A stretch of DNA of 64,000 nt from Saprospiraceae bacterium (GTDB lineage Bacteria; Bacteroidota; Bacteroidia; Chitinophagales; Saprospiraceae). The stretch spans positions 1 to 64,000 of the forward strand of contig JAKVCU010000067.1 in assembly GCA_022448955.1 (NCBI GenBank), written 5' to 3'. Under the pieces are notes generated by a model that did no database searches, was not told the DNA's origin, and saw nothing but the letters and a program-made list of their open reading frames with translations. This document shows, piece by piece, positions 44,648 to 54,145 of this stretch (position 1 is its first letter; the number at the start of each line of letters is the position of its first letter). A program made the position numbers and the translations under genes.

Positions 44648-45913
44648 ATGTCGGGTTTTTCAGAACTCAAGAGGGGATTGTCAAGTATAGAAACATTAGA
44701 ACGAGAGCTTAACTTAAAGCACTTGCAGATTAATCGTTTGCTAAATATTACGCAAGCGATTAACAACAATGTTTCGGCAGAAGGCCTATTCAATATGTAC
44801 AACTCATTTTTGAGCTGGGAAATTGGTGTGCGAAAAATGGCATTATTTGTAAAGCAAGATTTTGGATGGATGTGTGCCACTTCTATCGGTATTCCATCAG
44901 AATTGTTGGAAGAAGAAGTAACAGATCGCTTAGCAAAATATACAAGATTAAATAATGTAGAGGGAAGTGATCATCCATTAATCAAAGAATTTGATGTGGT
45001 AATTCCTGTTCGGCATAAAGATCAGCCTATTGCTTATGTATTTATTGGTGGTTTTTCGGAAGATGAGGACATGTATAATAAGGTGCAGTTCATCACAACA
45101 ATTACTAATATCATTGCTGTAGCCATTGAGAATAAGCGTTTATTTAGAAGGCAATTGGAGCAAGAGCGTTTGAAAAGAGAAATGGAGCTAGCTGGCGAAA
45201 TGCAAAAAATGCTCATTCCGAATACCCTGCCACATAAAGACTGTTATGAACTGGCAAGTATTTACAAACCGCATTTGGGGGTTGGAGGTGATTATTTTGA
45301 TTTCATTGAATTTGAAAATGGAAAGATCGTCTTTTGTGTTGGAGATATTTCAGGTAAAGGAATTGCAGCGGCCTTATTAATGGCCAATTTTCAAGCCAAT
45401 TTCCATACGTTAATCAATAAGCGTACAAACTTAGATGAGTTTATTCAGGATTTGAATACCTCTGTCAACTTGATCACGCAAGGAGAGCGATTTATTACTT
45501 TCTTTATCGCAGAGTATGACATTAACTCGAGAACGCTCTCTTACGTAAACGCTGGACATAATCCGCCAGTTTTAGTAAATAAGGACGTAGTTTATCCATT
45601 GGATAAAGGCTGCACTATTTTGGGTTCTTTCGAGGAGCTTCCAACGGTAGAAGTCGGTTCTCTTGAAATAGAAGGAGAAGCTGTTGTTTTATCTTTTACA
45701 GATGGATTGACCGATTTGAAAGACGATAATGGCCATTACTTTAGTGAACAAATGCTATACGATTTCACGGCGGAGCATTACCGCTCTACAGCCAAGGAGT
45801 TTAATGCGAAATTGATGGAGCATATCGAAGTTTTTAAGGGGGACCAAGCATATCCTGATGATTTCACCGTATTAACGTGTAAGTTATTTACGCCTGAAAT
45901 TTCTTGTAGCTAG
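44648..45913 (+). CDS. GAF-PP2C (SpoIIE/RsbU-type) serine phosphatase
   Basis: 421 residues. A GAF-like sensor domain (about 20-170) is followed by a helical linker (LEQERLKREMELAGEMQKML) and a PP2C phosphatase domain. The metal-binding motifs are GGDYFDFIEF, GDISGKGIAAALL and FTDGLTDLKDD, with NAGHNPPVLV between. Such proteins act in partner-switching cascades that control sigma factors or secretion. No anti-sigma or STAS gene lies beside it, so the target is unknown. Confidence 0.88.
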   Translation: MSGFSELKRGLSSIETLERELNLKHLQINRLLNITQAINNNVSAEGLFNMYNSFLSWEIGVRKMALFVKQDFGWMCATSIGIPSELLEEEVTDRLAKYTRLNNVEGSDHPLIKEFDVVIPVRHKDQPIAYVFIGGFSEDEDMYNKVQFITTITNIIAVAIENKRLFRRQLEQERLKREMELAGEMQKMLIPNTLPHKDCYELASIYKPHLGVGGDYFDFIEFENGKIVFCVGDISGKGIAAALLMANFQANFHTLINKRTNLDEFIQDLNTSVNLITQGERFITFFIAEYDINSRTLSYVNAGHNPPVLVNKDVVYPLDKGCTILGSFEELPTVEVGSLEIEGEAVVLSFTDGLTDLKDDNGHYFSEQMLYDFTAEHYRSTAKEFNAKLMEHIEVFKGDQAYPDDFTVLTCKLFTPEISCS

Positions 45914-46164
45914 GCCTTGTTAAGGGTTAAAAGTCTTATTGTTTGCTAGAGATATTCGTGTCGTTAATGATTTAGCATTAACCTTCTCGATAAGGCACTA
46001 ATAATGATTAACTATTGTACCAATAACTATTTATTACATCATTACACGACTAAACCTTCTCATCCGTCTAAGATAGGCGGTCATCAATCGAATGATATTT
46101 TCTTTTTGATGATTTTTTTGTTTTATGATTTATAAATCATTGAAGGAATTACCATAAGTTAAAA

Positions 46165-47001
46165 ATGAAAGAAAAAAACGTAGCTGGAATATTAGCATTA
46201 TTTACGGGTGGATTAGGAATACACCGTTTCTATTTAGGGCAAACTGGCCTAGGTTTTTTCTACTTATTCATGTTTTGGTTTCCCATAACATGGATTGTCG
46301 CCCTCGTTGATGCCATTGTATTTTTCTCAATGGATCAAGACTTATTTGATCTGAAATATAATAAAAGCTATTATCATCTCGATAGAGAAAAAAGAACAGA
46401 CTTCAACCGAAAAAGAGAGTTTGAAAGAGAAAGAGAACGCGATCGAAGAAGAGCTAGACGCAATCGTGAACGTTGGGAAGAAAGAGATAATAGAAGAGAT
46501 ATGCCGCAACGCAATAAGCGTAAACAATACGAACGTCCAAAGCCGAAGCCCGCCAAGCGTAATAGCCAATACAAAATGAGTGGTATTCAAAAATACAAAG
46601 ATTATGACTACGACGGAGCTATCACAGATTTTAATAAAGCTCTAAAAGAAACACCAAAGGACATTGCTGTGCATTTTAATTTAGCATGTGCTTATTCTTT
46701 AACAGAAGAAGCTCAAAAGGCTTTTGAACATATAGACAAGGCTGTAAGCTATGGTTTTAATGATTTTGAACGCATCAAAACGCACGATGCATTAGCTTTC
46801 TTGCGTATTCAACCAGGCTTTGACGACTTTCAAATGAATGAATATAGACTGACTTCTCGCTTGGAACCTCCAAAAGAAGATTTGCTCAATACTAAAACAG
46901 ATTTACTGGAGCAACTCAAAAAATTGGGCGATCTAAGAGAGAAAGGCCTATTAACAGAGGAAGAATTTGCAGCGCAAAAGAAACGCTTGCTAGATGATTA
47001 A
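46165..47001 (+). CDS. TM2 domain protein with TPR and SHOCT modules
   Basis: 278 residues. An N-terminal TM2 domain (about 1-70: GGLGIHRFYLGQTGLGFFYL and a second helix ending VDAIVFF) is followed by an Arg/Glu-rich linker (about 72-115), a TPR-like pair (about 140-215: DYDYDGAITDFNKALKETP and FNLACAYSLTEEAQKAFEHI) and a C-terminal SHOCT-like helix (LREKGLLTEEEFAAQKKRLL). The modular mix suggests a membrane-anchored scaffold. No function is known to me. A strong hairpin separates it from the CBS gene. Confidence 0.8.
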   Translation: MKEKNVAGILALFTGGLGIHRFYLGQTGLGFFYLFMFWFPITWIVALVDAIVFFSMDQDLFDLKYNKSYYHLDREKRTDFNRKREFERERERDRRRARRNRERWEERDNRRDMPQRNKRKQYERPKPKPAKRNSQYKMSGIQKYKDYDYDGAITDFNKALKETPKDIAVHFNLACAYSLTEEAQKAFEHIDKAVSYGFNDFERIKTHDALAFLRIQPGFDDFQMNEYRLTSRLEPPKEDLLNTKTDLLEQLKKLGDLREKGLLTEEEFAAQKKRLLDD

Positions 47002-47004
47002 ACG

Positions 47005-47046
47005 ATCTTTCTTTGTGCGAATTTGAATATTCGCACAAAGAAAGAT
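47005..47046 (+). promoter_or_regulatory. 18-bp perfect hairpin between the TM2 and CBS genes
   Basis: ATCTTTCTTTGTGCGAAT (47005-47022) is perfectly complementary to 47029-47046 with a 6-base loop. No T-run follows on the plus strand. It begins 3 bases after the TM2-gene stop, so it may be a 3'-end stabiliser or a non-canonical terminator. Confidence 0.6.
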
Positions 47047-47063
47047 GGACAAATTAATAAATT

Positions 47064-47723
47064 ATGGTCGCAAAAACACTCCTATCTCAAGCAATCGTTC
47101 CACTCCGTACATCTGATACCGGGGAGGAAGCCTTAAATATGATGGATGACTTTTATGTCAAACATCTTCCGATTGTCAATAATCAACAATTATTGGGAGT
47201 CGTTTCTGAAGGTGATATTTTTAATTTTGACGTCAATGAAGCAGTTGGTTCTTACAGTCTTTCCTTAGTGCGTCCATACGTAAAAAGCGATGATCATCTA
47301 TACGAAGTGATGCGTATTTTAGCACTCCACCAGCTCACGGTTGTACCTGTTGTTGATTACCATGATAACTACATAGGCGTAATTACCCTCGAAGATTTGT
47401 TACGCCACTTTGCCTCTACTACGCCATTTTCAGAGCCAGGGAGTATTCTTGTATTAGAAATGAATAGACGTGATTACACTCTTGCTGAGATCGCACGTAT
47501 CATTGAATCTGAAGGTGCTCATATTTTGAGCTGTTTTGTGTCGTCATTTCCTGATTCTACCTTACTAGAGGTTACCCTAAAGATCAATCGACAAAGCATC
47601 CAATCCATCATCTCTACTTTTGAACGCTTTGATTATCAAATAAAGGCTTCTTTTAATGAAACCGAATATTTAGATTCATTAAAAGAGCGTTATGACGCGT
47701 TTATTGCTTACCTAAATGTGTAA
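47064..47723 (+). CDS. CBS-domain protein
   Basis: 219 residues with two CBS domains (about 8-60 and 70-125: HLPIVNNQQLLGVVSEGDIF and LTVVPVVDYHDNYIGVITLE) and an ACT-like C-terminal part (about 137-205). CBS pairs bind adenine nucleotides. In Bacteroidota a CBS protein gene is often near nadK and a BamA-type gene, as here. Role unknown. Confidence 0.85.
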   Translation: MVAKTLLSQAIVPLRTSDTGEEALNMMDDFYVKHLPIVNNQQLLGVVSEGDIFNFDVNEAVGSYSLSLVRPYVKSDDHLYEVMRILALHQLTVVPVVDYHDNYIGVITLEDLLRHFASTTPFSEPGSILVLEMNRRDYTLAEIARIIESEGAHILSCFVSSFPDSTLLEVTLKINRQSIQSIISTFERFDYQIKASFNETEYLDSLKERYDAFIAYLNV

Positions 47724-48057
47724 AAGCCTCAATTCGTAAAAATAAGTACGGTTTAATTTCAAAATATTTTTTAATTTACGAGTAATCGTAAGGGTATATT
47801 CCTTTTAATACCCAACACCTATTTGATTCCTTAAAGCATGAGCACGCTCTGTCCTTCGCGATAGGATACTGACTTATTGCTGGATACACGAATAGTTTCT
47901 AGCACTCATCTACTTATGGATTTTTCAAATGAAAATGCCAATAATTTTTTACTTGGTGAGTTATATTAATACCATACTAAAATAAATATGGTTTCCTAAT
48001 GGTAGTCAGGTGATATGCTAGCCTATTTCTAGTGAAGATTTAAGAACGAAAGCGATA
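47724..48057. other. Intergenic region, nothing recognised
   Basis: 334 bases upstream of the outer-membrane protein gene. No gene, RNA, repeat or clear promoter was found. Confidence 0.3.
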
Positions 48058-49473
48058 ATGAGGTTTTTCAGAATTACACATTACATATTAGTCTTTCTAT
48101 TTATCAATGCCGTTACGACCACAGCACAAGAGGCGATCTATGTAGATACAATTAGTGTAGAAGGCAATAAAAAGACCAGCACAAGTATCATTCTAAGAGA
48201 ACTACATTTCAAACTGGGGGATACCATTTTCATCGCCGACCTAGAATGGATTCTGGAGGAAAGCGAACAACTGGTCATGAATACGGGATTGTTCAATAAA
48301 ACGACAATTAGCTTCAAAAACTGGGAGGGGGCAACTAATAAAGTACATATCCACATCGAAGTTGAAGAGGCCTGGTACATTTATCCTGTTCCTATCTTTG
48401 AATTAGCGGATCGCAACTTTAATGTATGGTGGGTTGAGCAAGGCCGGTCCCTCCAACGTATCAATTTTGGCGTAGAGTTTACCCACATCAACTTTACTGG
48501 TCAAAAAGATAAACTTAAACTTACTGCTAAATATGGCTACACACGAAGTTACTCTTTGAGGTATAGTCTTCCATATATTAATAAAGCCCAAACATTAGGT
48601 ATAAACTTCAATATATCTTATAGCCGAAATCGAGAAATTAATTATTTAACCCTTGGCAATAAACAAGCCTTTTATAGAGATGAAGATCGTTTTATTCGTA
48701 AGCGATTTTGGGCCATCACTGGGCTCTCCTTTCGACCTGGGCTCAGAGCAACTCACCTCTTTAAAGCTTCTTTTATTCAAAATACAATTGATAATGTTGT
48801 CGCCAAAGATCTTAATCCAGACTACTTCATTGATGGCCGTTCACTGCAACGATTTTTTAAGCTCAGCTATCGTTTTGCCTATGATTACCGAGATATTCGT
48901 CCTTATCCTGAAAAGGGATATTATATCGAAGCCGAGATAGAAAAAGACGGCTTAGGTATTTTTAATGATCGAAATGCCCTGACACTACAGGCAAGATATG
49001 ATGCTTACATACCTATTTCAAACCGATGGACCACCAGCCTGAAAACAAGAGGGAAATACTCTTTTATACGCAAAAAACAACCCTACAATGACAACAGAGC
49101 AATAGGGTTTGGCCAGCATGTTATCCATGGGTTTGAACTCTATATCATTGATGGCCTAGATATGGTTTATACACAGTCTTCTATTCGCTTCAAATTTTTT
49201 GAAAACAAAATAAATTTCGGTAAGTTAATGCCAATAAAGGCATTTCGTAATATGCCTTTCAAAACTTATCTTACATTCAATAATGACGTAGGTTTCGTCA
49301 ATGCCCCGTTCACAACTGAAAATAATCAAAATATTCTGGAGAATACACTCCTTTGGGGTGGAGGAATAGGTTTGGATATAGTACTATTTTATGACAAGGT
49401 CATAAGCATAGAATATAGCCATAATCATCTGTGGGAAAGTGGATTATTTTTACATCTTAACCTTAATATTTAA
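48058..49473 (+). CDS. Omp85-family outer-membrane protein with POTRA domain (BamA/TamA-like)
   Basis: 471 residues. A signal peptide ends at about TTAQEA (residues 20-25). One POTRA domain follows (about 28-105: ISVEGNKKTSTSIILRELHF and VMNTGLFNKTTISF), then a beta-barrel (about 150-471) with alternating aromatic strands, an RPYPEKGYYIEAEIEKDG strand typical of the family, and a terminal strand. It is shorter than true BamA, which has five POTRA domains. The start codon of nadK overlaps its stop by one base (TAATG). Confidence 0.82.
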   Translation: MRFFRITHYILVFLFINAVTTTAQEAIYVDTISVEGNKKTSTSIILRELHFKLGDTIFIADLEWILEESEQLVMNTGLFNKTTISFKNWEGATNKVHIHIEVEEAWYIYPVPIFELADRNFNVWWVEQGRSLQRINFGVEFTHINFTGQKDKLKLTAKYGYTRSYSLRYSLPYINKAQTLGINFNISYSRNREINYLTLGNKQAFYRDEDRFIRKRFWAITGLSFRPGLRATHLFKASFIQNTIDNVVAKDLNPDYFIDGRSLQRFFKLSYRFAYDYRDIRPYPEKGYYIEAEIEKDGLGIFNDRNALTLQARYDAYIPISNRWTTSLKTRGKYSFIRKKQPYNDNRAIGFGQHVIHGFELYIIDGLDMVYTQSSIRFKFFENKINFGKLMPIKAFRNMPFKTYLTFNNDVGFVNAPFTTENNQNILENTLLWGGGIGLDIVLFYDKVISIEYSHNHLWESGLFLHLNLNI

Positions 49474-50357
49474 TGCAGGTTGTCGTTTATAGCAAATTAC
49501 TGAAAGACAAAGATATTGAACCCGTACAACTTCTTTTTGATACCCTTTTTGATGAAGAAATTAGCATCTTTGTTTATGGCCCTTACCTCGAACAACTTCG
49601 TGGAAAAGTGACTTTCAAAAAGGATGTATTGGTCTTTGAAAGCTATTGGGATCTTTTTCGAAAAAAGCTAGATTTTTTTATAACTCTAGGTGGCGATGGT
49701 ACTATTCTCTCAGCTATTACGCATGTGCGAGATAGTAATGTTCCTATTCTTGGTATCAACCTCGGCCGATTAGGATTTCTTGCTAGTATTGAAAAGAAAA
49801 AAATAGTCAATGCTATTCAATTATTGAAAAGAGGAATGTATGAAATAGATGAGAGAGACCTGCTATACCTAGAATCTAATCTTCCTATTTTTGGAGAGAT
49901 TCGCTTTGCGCTAAATGATTGTACCCTACTCAAGCGCGACACCTCCTCTATGATTACTATCCATACCTTTATAAATGGTACCTACTTAAATTCTTACTGG
50001 GCTGATGGCATTATCATTGCAACTCCCACGGGTTCGACAGGTTACTCATTGAGTTGTGGTGGACCAATTATCTTTCCTAATTCTGGTAATTTTGTTATTA
50101 CGCCAGTTGCTCCCCACAATCTAAACGTACGTCCAGTTGTAATTTCTGATGATTCAGTGGTATCTTTTGAAATAGAAGGAAGGGCAGAGCAGTTTTTATG
50201 TACACTTGATTCCCGATTCGAAACCATTACTGCTGCGCACCAATTAGCCATACGAAAAAATAGCTTCACAATCAAATTAGTTCAGATTCAAGACGTTGGC
50301 TTTATGCAAACTATACGCGACAAACTAACGTGGGGAAATGATTCTAGAAATCATTAA
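49473..50357 (+). CDS. nadK: NAD kinase
   Basis: 294 residues. The catalytic GGDGT is at 73-77 (Asp75). Further motifs are LGINLGRLGFLA, NDCTLLKRDTSSM and a Gly-rich ATPTGSTGYSLSCGGPI. It phosphorylates NAD to NADP. Translationally coupled to the upstream Omp85 gene through the one-base overlap. Confidence 0.95.
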   Translation: MQVVVYSKLLKDKDIEPVQLLFDTLFDEEISIFVYGPYLEQLRGKVTFKKDVLVFESYWDLFRKKLDFFITLGGDGTILSAITHVRDSNVPILGINLGRLGFLASIEKKKIVNAIQLLKRGMYEIDERDLLYLESNLPIFGEIRFALNDCTLLKRDTSSMITIHTFINGTYLNSYWADGIIIATPTGSTGYSLSCGGPIIFPNSGNFVITPVAPHNLNVRPVVISDDSVVSFEIEGRAEQFLCTLDSRFETITAAHQLAIRKNSFTIKLVQIQDVGFMQTIRDKLTWGNDSRNH

Positions 50358-50745
50358 ATCGAGTTGAAAAATTTCTTCTCGTCAGTTTCTTATGATTTTC
50401 GAAAGGGCCATTTTATTATACAAGTAATTTTATCTAGCCGCGCTTGTGTTATGATTAGCATATATTTTCATTAATCTATTATTGCTCTACAAGTTATACT
50501 TTCACCTTGACCTATTAAGTCACTAGACTTACCAGCAACAGCATCTTCATTGGTTTATTTAGTTGATATTTGGTGTAGATCTACACTTAGAGCAAGATCA
50601 TACACGACCTGCCTACTAGCTCTTATTTTAGTTTGAAGTTCAATCCTAGACATCGTTTCACAATAGTGAACTAGCTATCAAATATGGGTCATGCAACTTG
50701 CTAAGTTTCAAACGGTTTTTAATACCTGCTTTTGCAAAATTCATT
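50358..50745. other. Intergenic region with half of a palindromic element
   Basis: 388 bases between nadK and the next gene on the minus strand. Apart from the repeat copy at 50379-50441 I see no gene or RNA. Confidence 0.4.
50379..50441. repeat. Half copy of the 58.6-kb palindromic element
   Basis: 63 bases that align without gaps to 58664-58726, differing at 7 positions. The first 23 bases (TCGTCAG...TTTTCG) and the block TTTTATTATACAAG are identical. Only the right half of the palindrome is present, beginning 22 bases after the nadK stop. Confidence 0.75.
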
Positions 50746-51069
50746 TCAATTTTGTGGAAGTAGCTTATTATTATCAAGGTTTCTCGATCTTAGCTGATAT
50801 GCTTTTCTTGCATAATCAAGCAAGATATTCGCCATTGCTGAATTGAGCCTCTCATAAATGGGCCTATAAACCCTACAAAAAGGTGCTCCTTTAATAATAT
50901 GAATGAGGCAGACAGACCAAGTTCCATCACTATTGGCTCGCTTACAAACATCTATCACTGACATTTCTTCACTTAGGTACTCAAAAATCCCATCATCTGC
51001 AAACTCTAATAATTGGTGACTATCAATGTAATCACACAATATTTGATGATATGCTAAGGTTTTATTCAT
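50746..51069 (-). CDS. Small hypothetical protein
   Basis: 107 residues, not recognised. Soluble, mixed alpha/beta composition with three Cys (positions about 12, 42, 54) and a basic C-terminus. Motif-like pieces are EYLSEEMSVIDVCKRA and GTWSVCLIHIIKGAPFCRVY. It lies alone upstream of dps on the same strand, with its start 110 bases from the dps terminator. Codon use looks like that of its neighbours. Confidence 0.6.
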   Translation of the reverse strand: MNKTLAYHQILCDYIDSHQLLEFADDGIFEYLSEEMSVIDVCKRANSDGTWSVCLIHIIKGAPFCRVYRPIYERLNSAMANILLDYARKAYQLRSRNLDNNKLLPQN

Positions 51070-51180
51070 CTGTTTTTTGTTATTTAGACTAAATTAAAAT
51101 AACTTTGTAAAACAGACAAGGCTACAGGCAAAAAGTTGTTCAAGTTGCCCTGAAACTGATGTTTTTTGACATAAAAAAGA

Positions 51181-51213
51181 AAAAAGCTATGTGCGGATAC
51201 ATCATAGCTTTTT
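51181..51213 (-). terminator. Terminator of the dps gene (minus strand)
   Basis: Perfect 11-bp stem AAAAAGCTATG / CATAGCTTTTT; on the minus strand the T-run continues after it (TTTTTTCTTTTTT). It starts 26 bases after the dps stop. Confidence 0.8.
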
Positions 51214-51238
51214 AGTTACATGGAAAAGGGCTTTTATC

Positions 51239-51739
51239 TTACGCTAGATGAGAGCGGAGCATCCAAGCCATTTTTTCATGCATTTGCATTAGACCTGTAA
51301 GGAAGTCGGTTGTGCCGGCATCATTATAATCAATCTCTAGATTGTTAATGTCGTGACGAAGAATTTGGATGATTGCTTCATGATCAGCTAATAAATCTTT
51401 GATCATTTGCTTGCCATCTCCATTTCGGTTACCACTTTCCTTCAAGCGTGCCATTTGTTGGAATTCTTCCATAGAGCCTGCAGAGAAAAATCCAAGACTA
51501 CGAATACGCTCTGCGATATCATCAATTTTTTCAGCAATATCATCGTACTGGTCTTCGAATAATCCGTGCAGAGCTTGGAAGAACATCCCAGTAACATTCC
51601 AATGATAGTTACGCAACTTAATGTATAAAACATGTTCATCTGCCAGAACCAAGCTAAGCATTTGAGCAATACTTGCGCGCTGCTGCTCTTCAATTCCTAT
51701 TTGGATAGATGCTTTTGAAGACTGCATTGTTTTTTCCAT
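51239..51739 (-). CDS. dps: Dps-like DNA-protecting ferritin
   Basis: 166 residues. Ferroxidase-site residues are in LRNYHWNVTG (His) and GLFEDQYDDIAEKIDDIAER (Asp/Glu). The C-terminal helix ends MHEKMAWMLRSHLA. Dps forms 12-mers that oxidise and store iron and shield DNA in stress. Two start codons are close (MEKTM), and I kept the first. The AT-rich 5' region has no clear Bacteroidota -7 box. Confidence 0.93.
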   Translation of the reverse strand: MEKTMQSSKASIQIGIEEQQRASIAQMLSLVLADEHVLYIKLRNYHWNVTGMFFQALHGLFEDQYDDIAEKIDDIAERIRSLGFFSAGSMEEFQQMARLKESGNRNGDGKQMIKDLLADHEAIIQILRHDINNLEIDYNDAGTTDFLTGLMQMHEKMAWMLRSHLA

Positions 51740-51876
51740 TTTATGTCTTTTTAGTTGGCGCGTTTTGGCGCTAAATAATTAATAATGAGTAGGGTATTTA
51801 AACACATGCATGCCCGTAAAGTTGACTAATTTTCAATATTGAAACAGTAAATTACTGGACTAAATCTAAATAAAAC

Positions 51877-52056
51877 ATGAACAATAAATTTCAATTACAA
51901 CCAATCCATCCTATTGGGATGCCCGCTCCAATACCAGTGGGCGAATTAAAAATTGAGGCAAAAAAGAAAAAGAAATGCTGTAAAAAGTATAAAAAAGGGA
52001 AAAGATGTAAAAAATGCCCTTGCTTTGACCTTAGCTTCTCCCACAATCTTACATAA
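51877..52056 (+). CDS. Conserved-looking 59-residue Cys/Lys-rich mini-protein
   Basis: A 59-codon gene from ATG 51877 to TAA 52056. A Pro-rich N-terminus (PIHPIGMPAPIPVGELKIE) is followed by a basic Cys cluster, KKKKKCCKKYKKGKRCKKCP, with spacing CC-x8-C-x2-C-x-C. I recall small Bacteroidota proteins ending in the same CCxxYKKGxxCxxCP pattern, which argues it is a real gene. The cysteine set could hold a metal; nucleic-acid binding is plausible from the charge. Both are inference. It lies divergent from dps. Confidence 0.65.
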   Translation: MNNKFQLQPIHPIGMPAPIPVGELKIEAKKKKKCCKKYKKGKRCKKCPCFDLSFSHNLT

Positions 52057-52585
52057 CTTTAAAAGTTGGAACTTATCTGGAAATTTGTTCTTTGATTCGA
52101 TTCTGTCATCTATTCGTTGATGACCGATCAATTTAAGTTAATGTAATACCTGCAAGACCAACTAATAAATTCCAGATAAGTTCTATTTCAAAGTAATTAG
52201 GCATTGCTCTCTCTTTAAAAGATTACTCTGATATCATTTAGCGTCTACGCTACGATCTGATTTTTTTTTGTTGTATCAACTCAATCAAAGATTATAAATT
52301 AAAATCCTACTGCTTAAGATTAGCTTTAGAGTAAATCAAGTTACTTATGAGGGACTCTAAGGCTGAATAATTTAATCCTATAACGATCATAACCCATACT
52401 ACTACCTCCTTTATCTACTCCATAATGCTAAGCTACTTATTCTTCATAGGGGCTCCTGGAAAAGGTGAAAATGAAGTTTAATAATTTATTACCACCAAAA
52501 AATATCCCCTATCTACAGGCCAAATAAAATAGCTATCTTGTTGGTCTATCCAAAAAATTTTGGATTTAAACGATCAAGGATTGAT
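52057..52585. other. Intergenic region with an inverted-repeat element
   Basis: About 530 bases. The first part holds the inverted repeat 52069-52183. The rest is AT-rich with no gene, RNA or clear promoter. Confidence 0.35.
52069..52183. repeat. Inverted repeat bounding 115 bp
   Basis: GAACTTATCTGGAA (52069-52082) recurs in inverted orientation at 52170-52183, and the match can be extended with mismatches (TTGTT / ATTAGTT). No coding content. It begins 12 bases after the mini-protein stop. MITE-like size and shape. Confidence 0.4.
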
Positions 52586-54043
52586 ATGAAAAGTAAACAA
52601 TTATCAAACTATGGGATCATCTCCTTGCTTGTAATTATGGTATCCTGCCAACCAAGCGGCCGAATATATGAGGGAGCGGTCTGTATCCATAATATACATA
52701 CTATTGATGCAGAAAGTGGGCTACTAAAGAATCAAACTGTAATCGTAAAAGGAGAAAAAATTCTAAAAATTGCACCTAGCCAAGAGCTCAAACTGGCTCC
52801 TGAAAATACTATTATTGATGGCCAAGGTAAGTTCTTGATTCCAGGGCTATGGGATGCTCATGTGCATTTTGCATATATAGAAGAGCTAGCCCCTGTAATG
52901 TTCAACCTATTTTTGGGCTATGGAATTACGAGTGTCAGAGATACTGGTGGTAAAATAGACTTTGTAAAAAAATGGAAATCAAAAGCAGAAGCTGATCCAA
53001 CTGCCGCTCCTAGGGTGAAAATTGCAGGCCCGCTAATGGATGGAAAACCTAACGTTTATGATGGAAGTATTCCAACCAGACCTGAACTCTCAGAAGGTTT
53101 CGCTACAGTAGAAGCAGCAGTGAAAAGGGTAGACGAATTAGCCGCACTTGGTGTAGATCTCATAAAGGCTTATGAAATGCTCTCCCCCGAACAATTTAAA
53201 GCCATTACTAAAAGAGCTCGAGAACTTAATTTGAATGTAACCGGGCATATTCCCTTGAGTATGGATGCCATCACTGCATCCAAAGGTTTTAATAGTATCG
53301 AACATCTTCGCAACTTAGAAATGTCTATGACTGCCAATCCAACTATACTTTTGGCTCAAAGACGAAAATTATTGGAAGAAGGAAAAAATGAGGCAGGTGG
53401 AGATTTGAGAGCTAGATTACACGATGCTCAAAGATATGCTGCTATTGAACTTATAGACACAGTCCAAAGAGATAAAGTTATCCAAGCATTATTAGAAAAT
53501 GATACTTGGCAAGTACCTACCCTGACCCTAGCGTCTGGAGCAAAAAATAAACATTTTACAAAATCAGTTTATCAGAGTAGCTTTAATTACCTACCTGAGA
53601 AAATCAGCAAACAGTGGAAAGAAGGCGCAGCTATTGCTGCTGGAGTAATAGCAACGCCTAGTAGAGCCGCTTATGCGGACTGGGTAGTAGAGATTTCAAG
53701 TATTTTGCATAAAGCAAAAGTTGAATTCATGGCTGGTACAGATTGTCCTATTTATTTCCTTACCCCTGGCTTAAGCCTACATACAGAATTAGAAATGATG
53801 AGCAAGGCTGGAATGAGTCCGACTGAAGTACTTAAAGCAGCAACCCTTAATCCTGCCCGATACTTTGATATGGAAGAAGAGCTGGGCCTTATTAAGGAAG
53901 GTTATATCGCAGATTTATTGATTCTTGATGCCAATCCTCTTGAAAATATAAGCAATACACAAAAAATTAATACAGTAATTAAATCAGGAAAGAGTTATGA
54001 TAGAGCAACACTAGATGCTATGCTGAGAAAGGGGAGTGAATAA
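52586..54043 (+). CDS. Amidohydrolase-family lipoprotein
   Basis: 485 residues from MKSKQLSNYG. A lipoprotein signal ends VSC (Cys21). An ATG 16 codons earlier is in frame but would spoil the signal peptide. The metal-binding GLWDAHVHFAY follows, with more ligands in TGHIPL and EFMAGTDCPIYFLTPG, and the C-terminal EELGLIKEGYIADLLILD typical of imidazolonepropionase-like and prolidase-like amidohydrolases. It probably hydrolyses a cyclic amide or peptide in the periplasm or at the surface. Monocistronic. Confidence 0.88.
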   Translation: MKSKQLSNYGIISLLVIMVSCQPSGRIYEGAVCIHNIHTIDAESGLLKNQTVIVKGEKILKIAPSQELKLAPENTIIDGQGKFLIPGLWDAHVHFAYIEELAPVMFNLFLGYGITSVRDTGGKIDFVKKWKSKAEADPTAAPRVKIAGPLMDGKPNVYDGSIPTRPELSEGFATVEAAVKRVDELAALGVDLIKAYEMLSPEQFKAITKRARELNLNVTGHIPLSMDAITASKGFNSIEHLRNLEMSMTANPTILLAQRRKLLEEGKNEAGGDLRARLHDAQRYAAIELIDTVQRDKVIQALLENDTWQVPTLTLASGAKNKHFTKSVYQSSFNYLPEKISKQWKEGAAIAAGVIATPSRAAYADWVVEISSILHKAKVEFMAGTDCPIYFLTPGLSLHTELEMMSKAGMSPTEVLKAATLNPARYFDMEEELGLIKEGYIADLLILDANPLENISNTQKINTVIKSGKSYDRATLDAMLRKGSE

Positions 54044-54145
54044 CCATTAGTAGTCATCATTATTTTTATACCCTAAAAGAAAACACAAAATCAGATTGCA
54101 CTCCCTCGCAAACAAATGTCATATCTTTTGAAATATACAGTATAG

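Noticed and set aside
51946-52131. 61-codon frame on the minus strand opposite the mini-protein
   Set aside because: A shadow of the Lys-rich codons on the plus strand (runs of Phe/Leu), with no coding character of its own.
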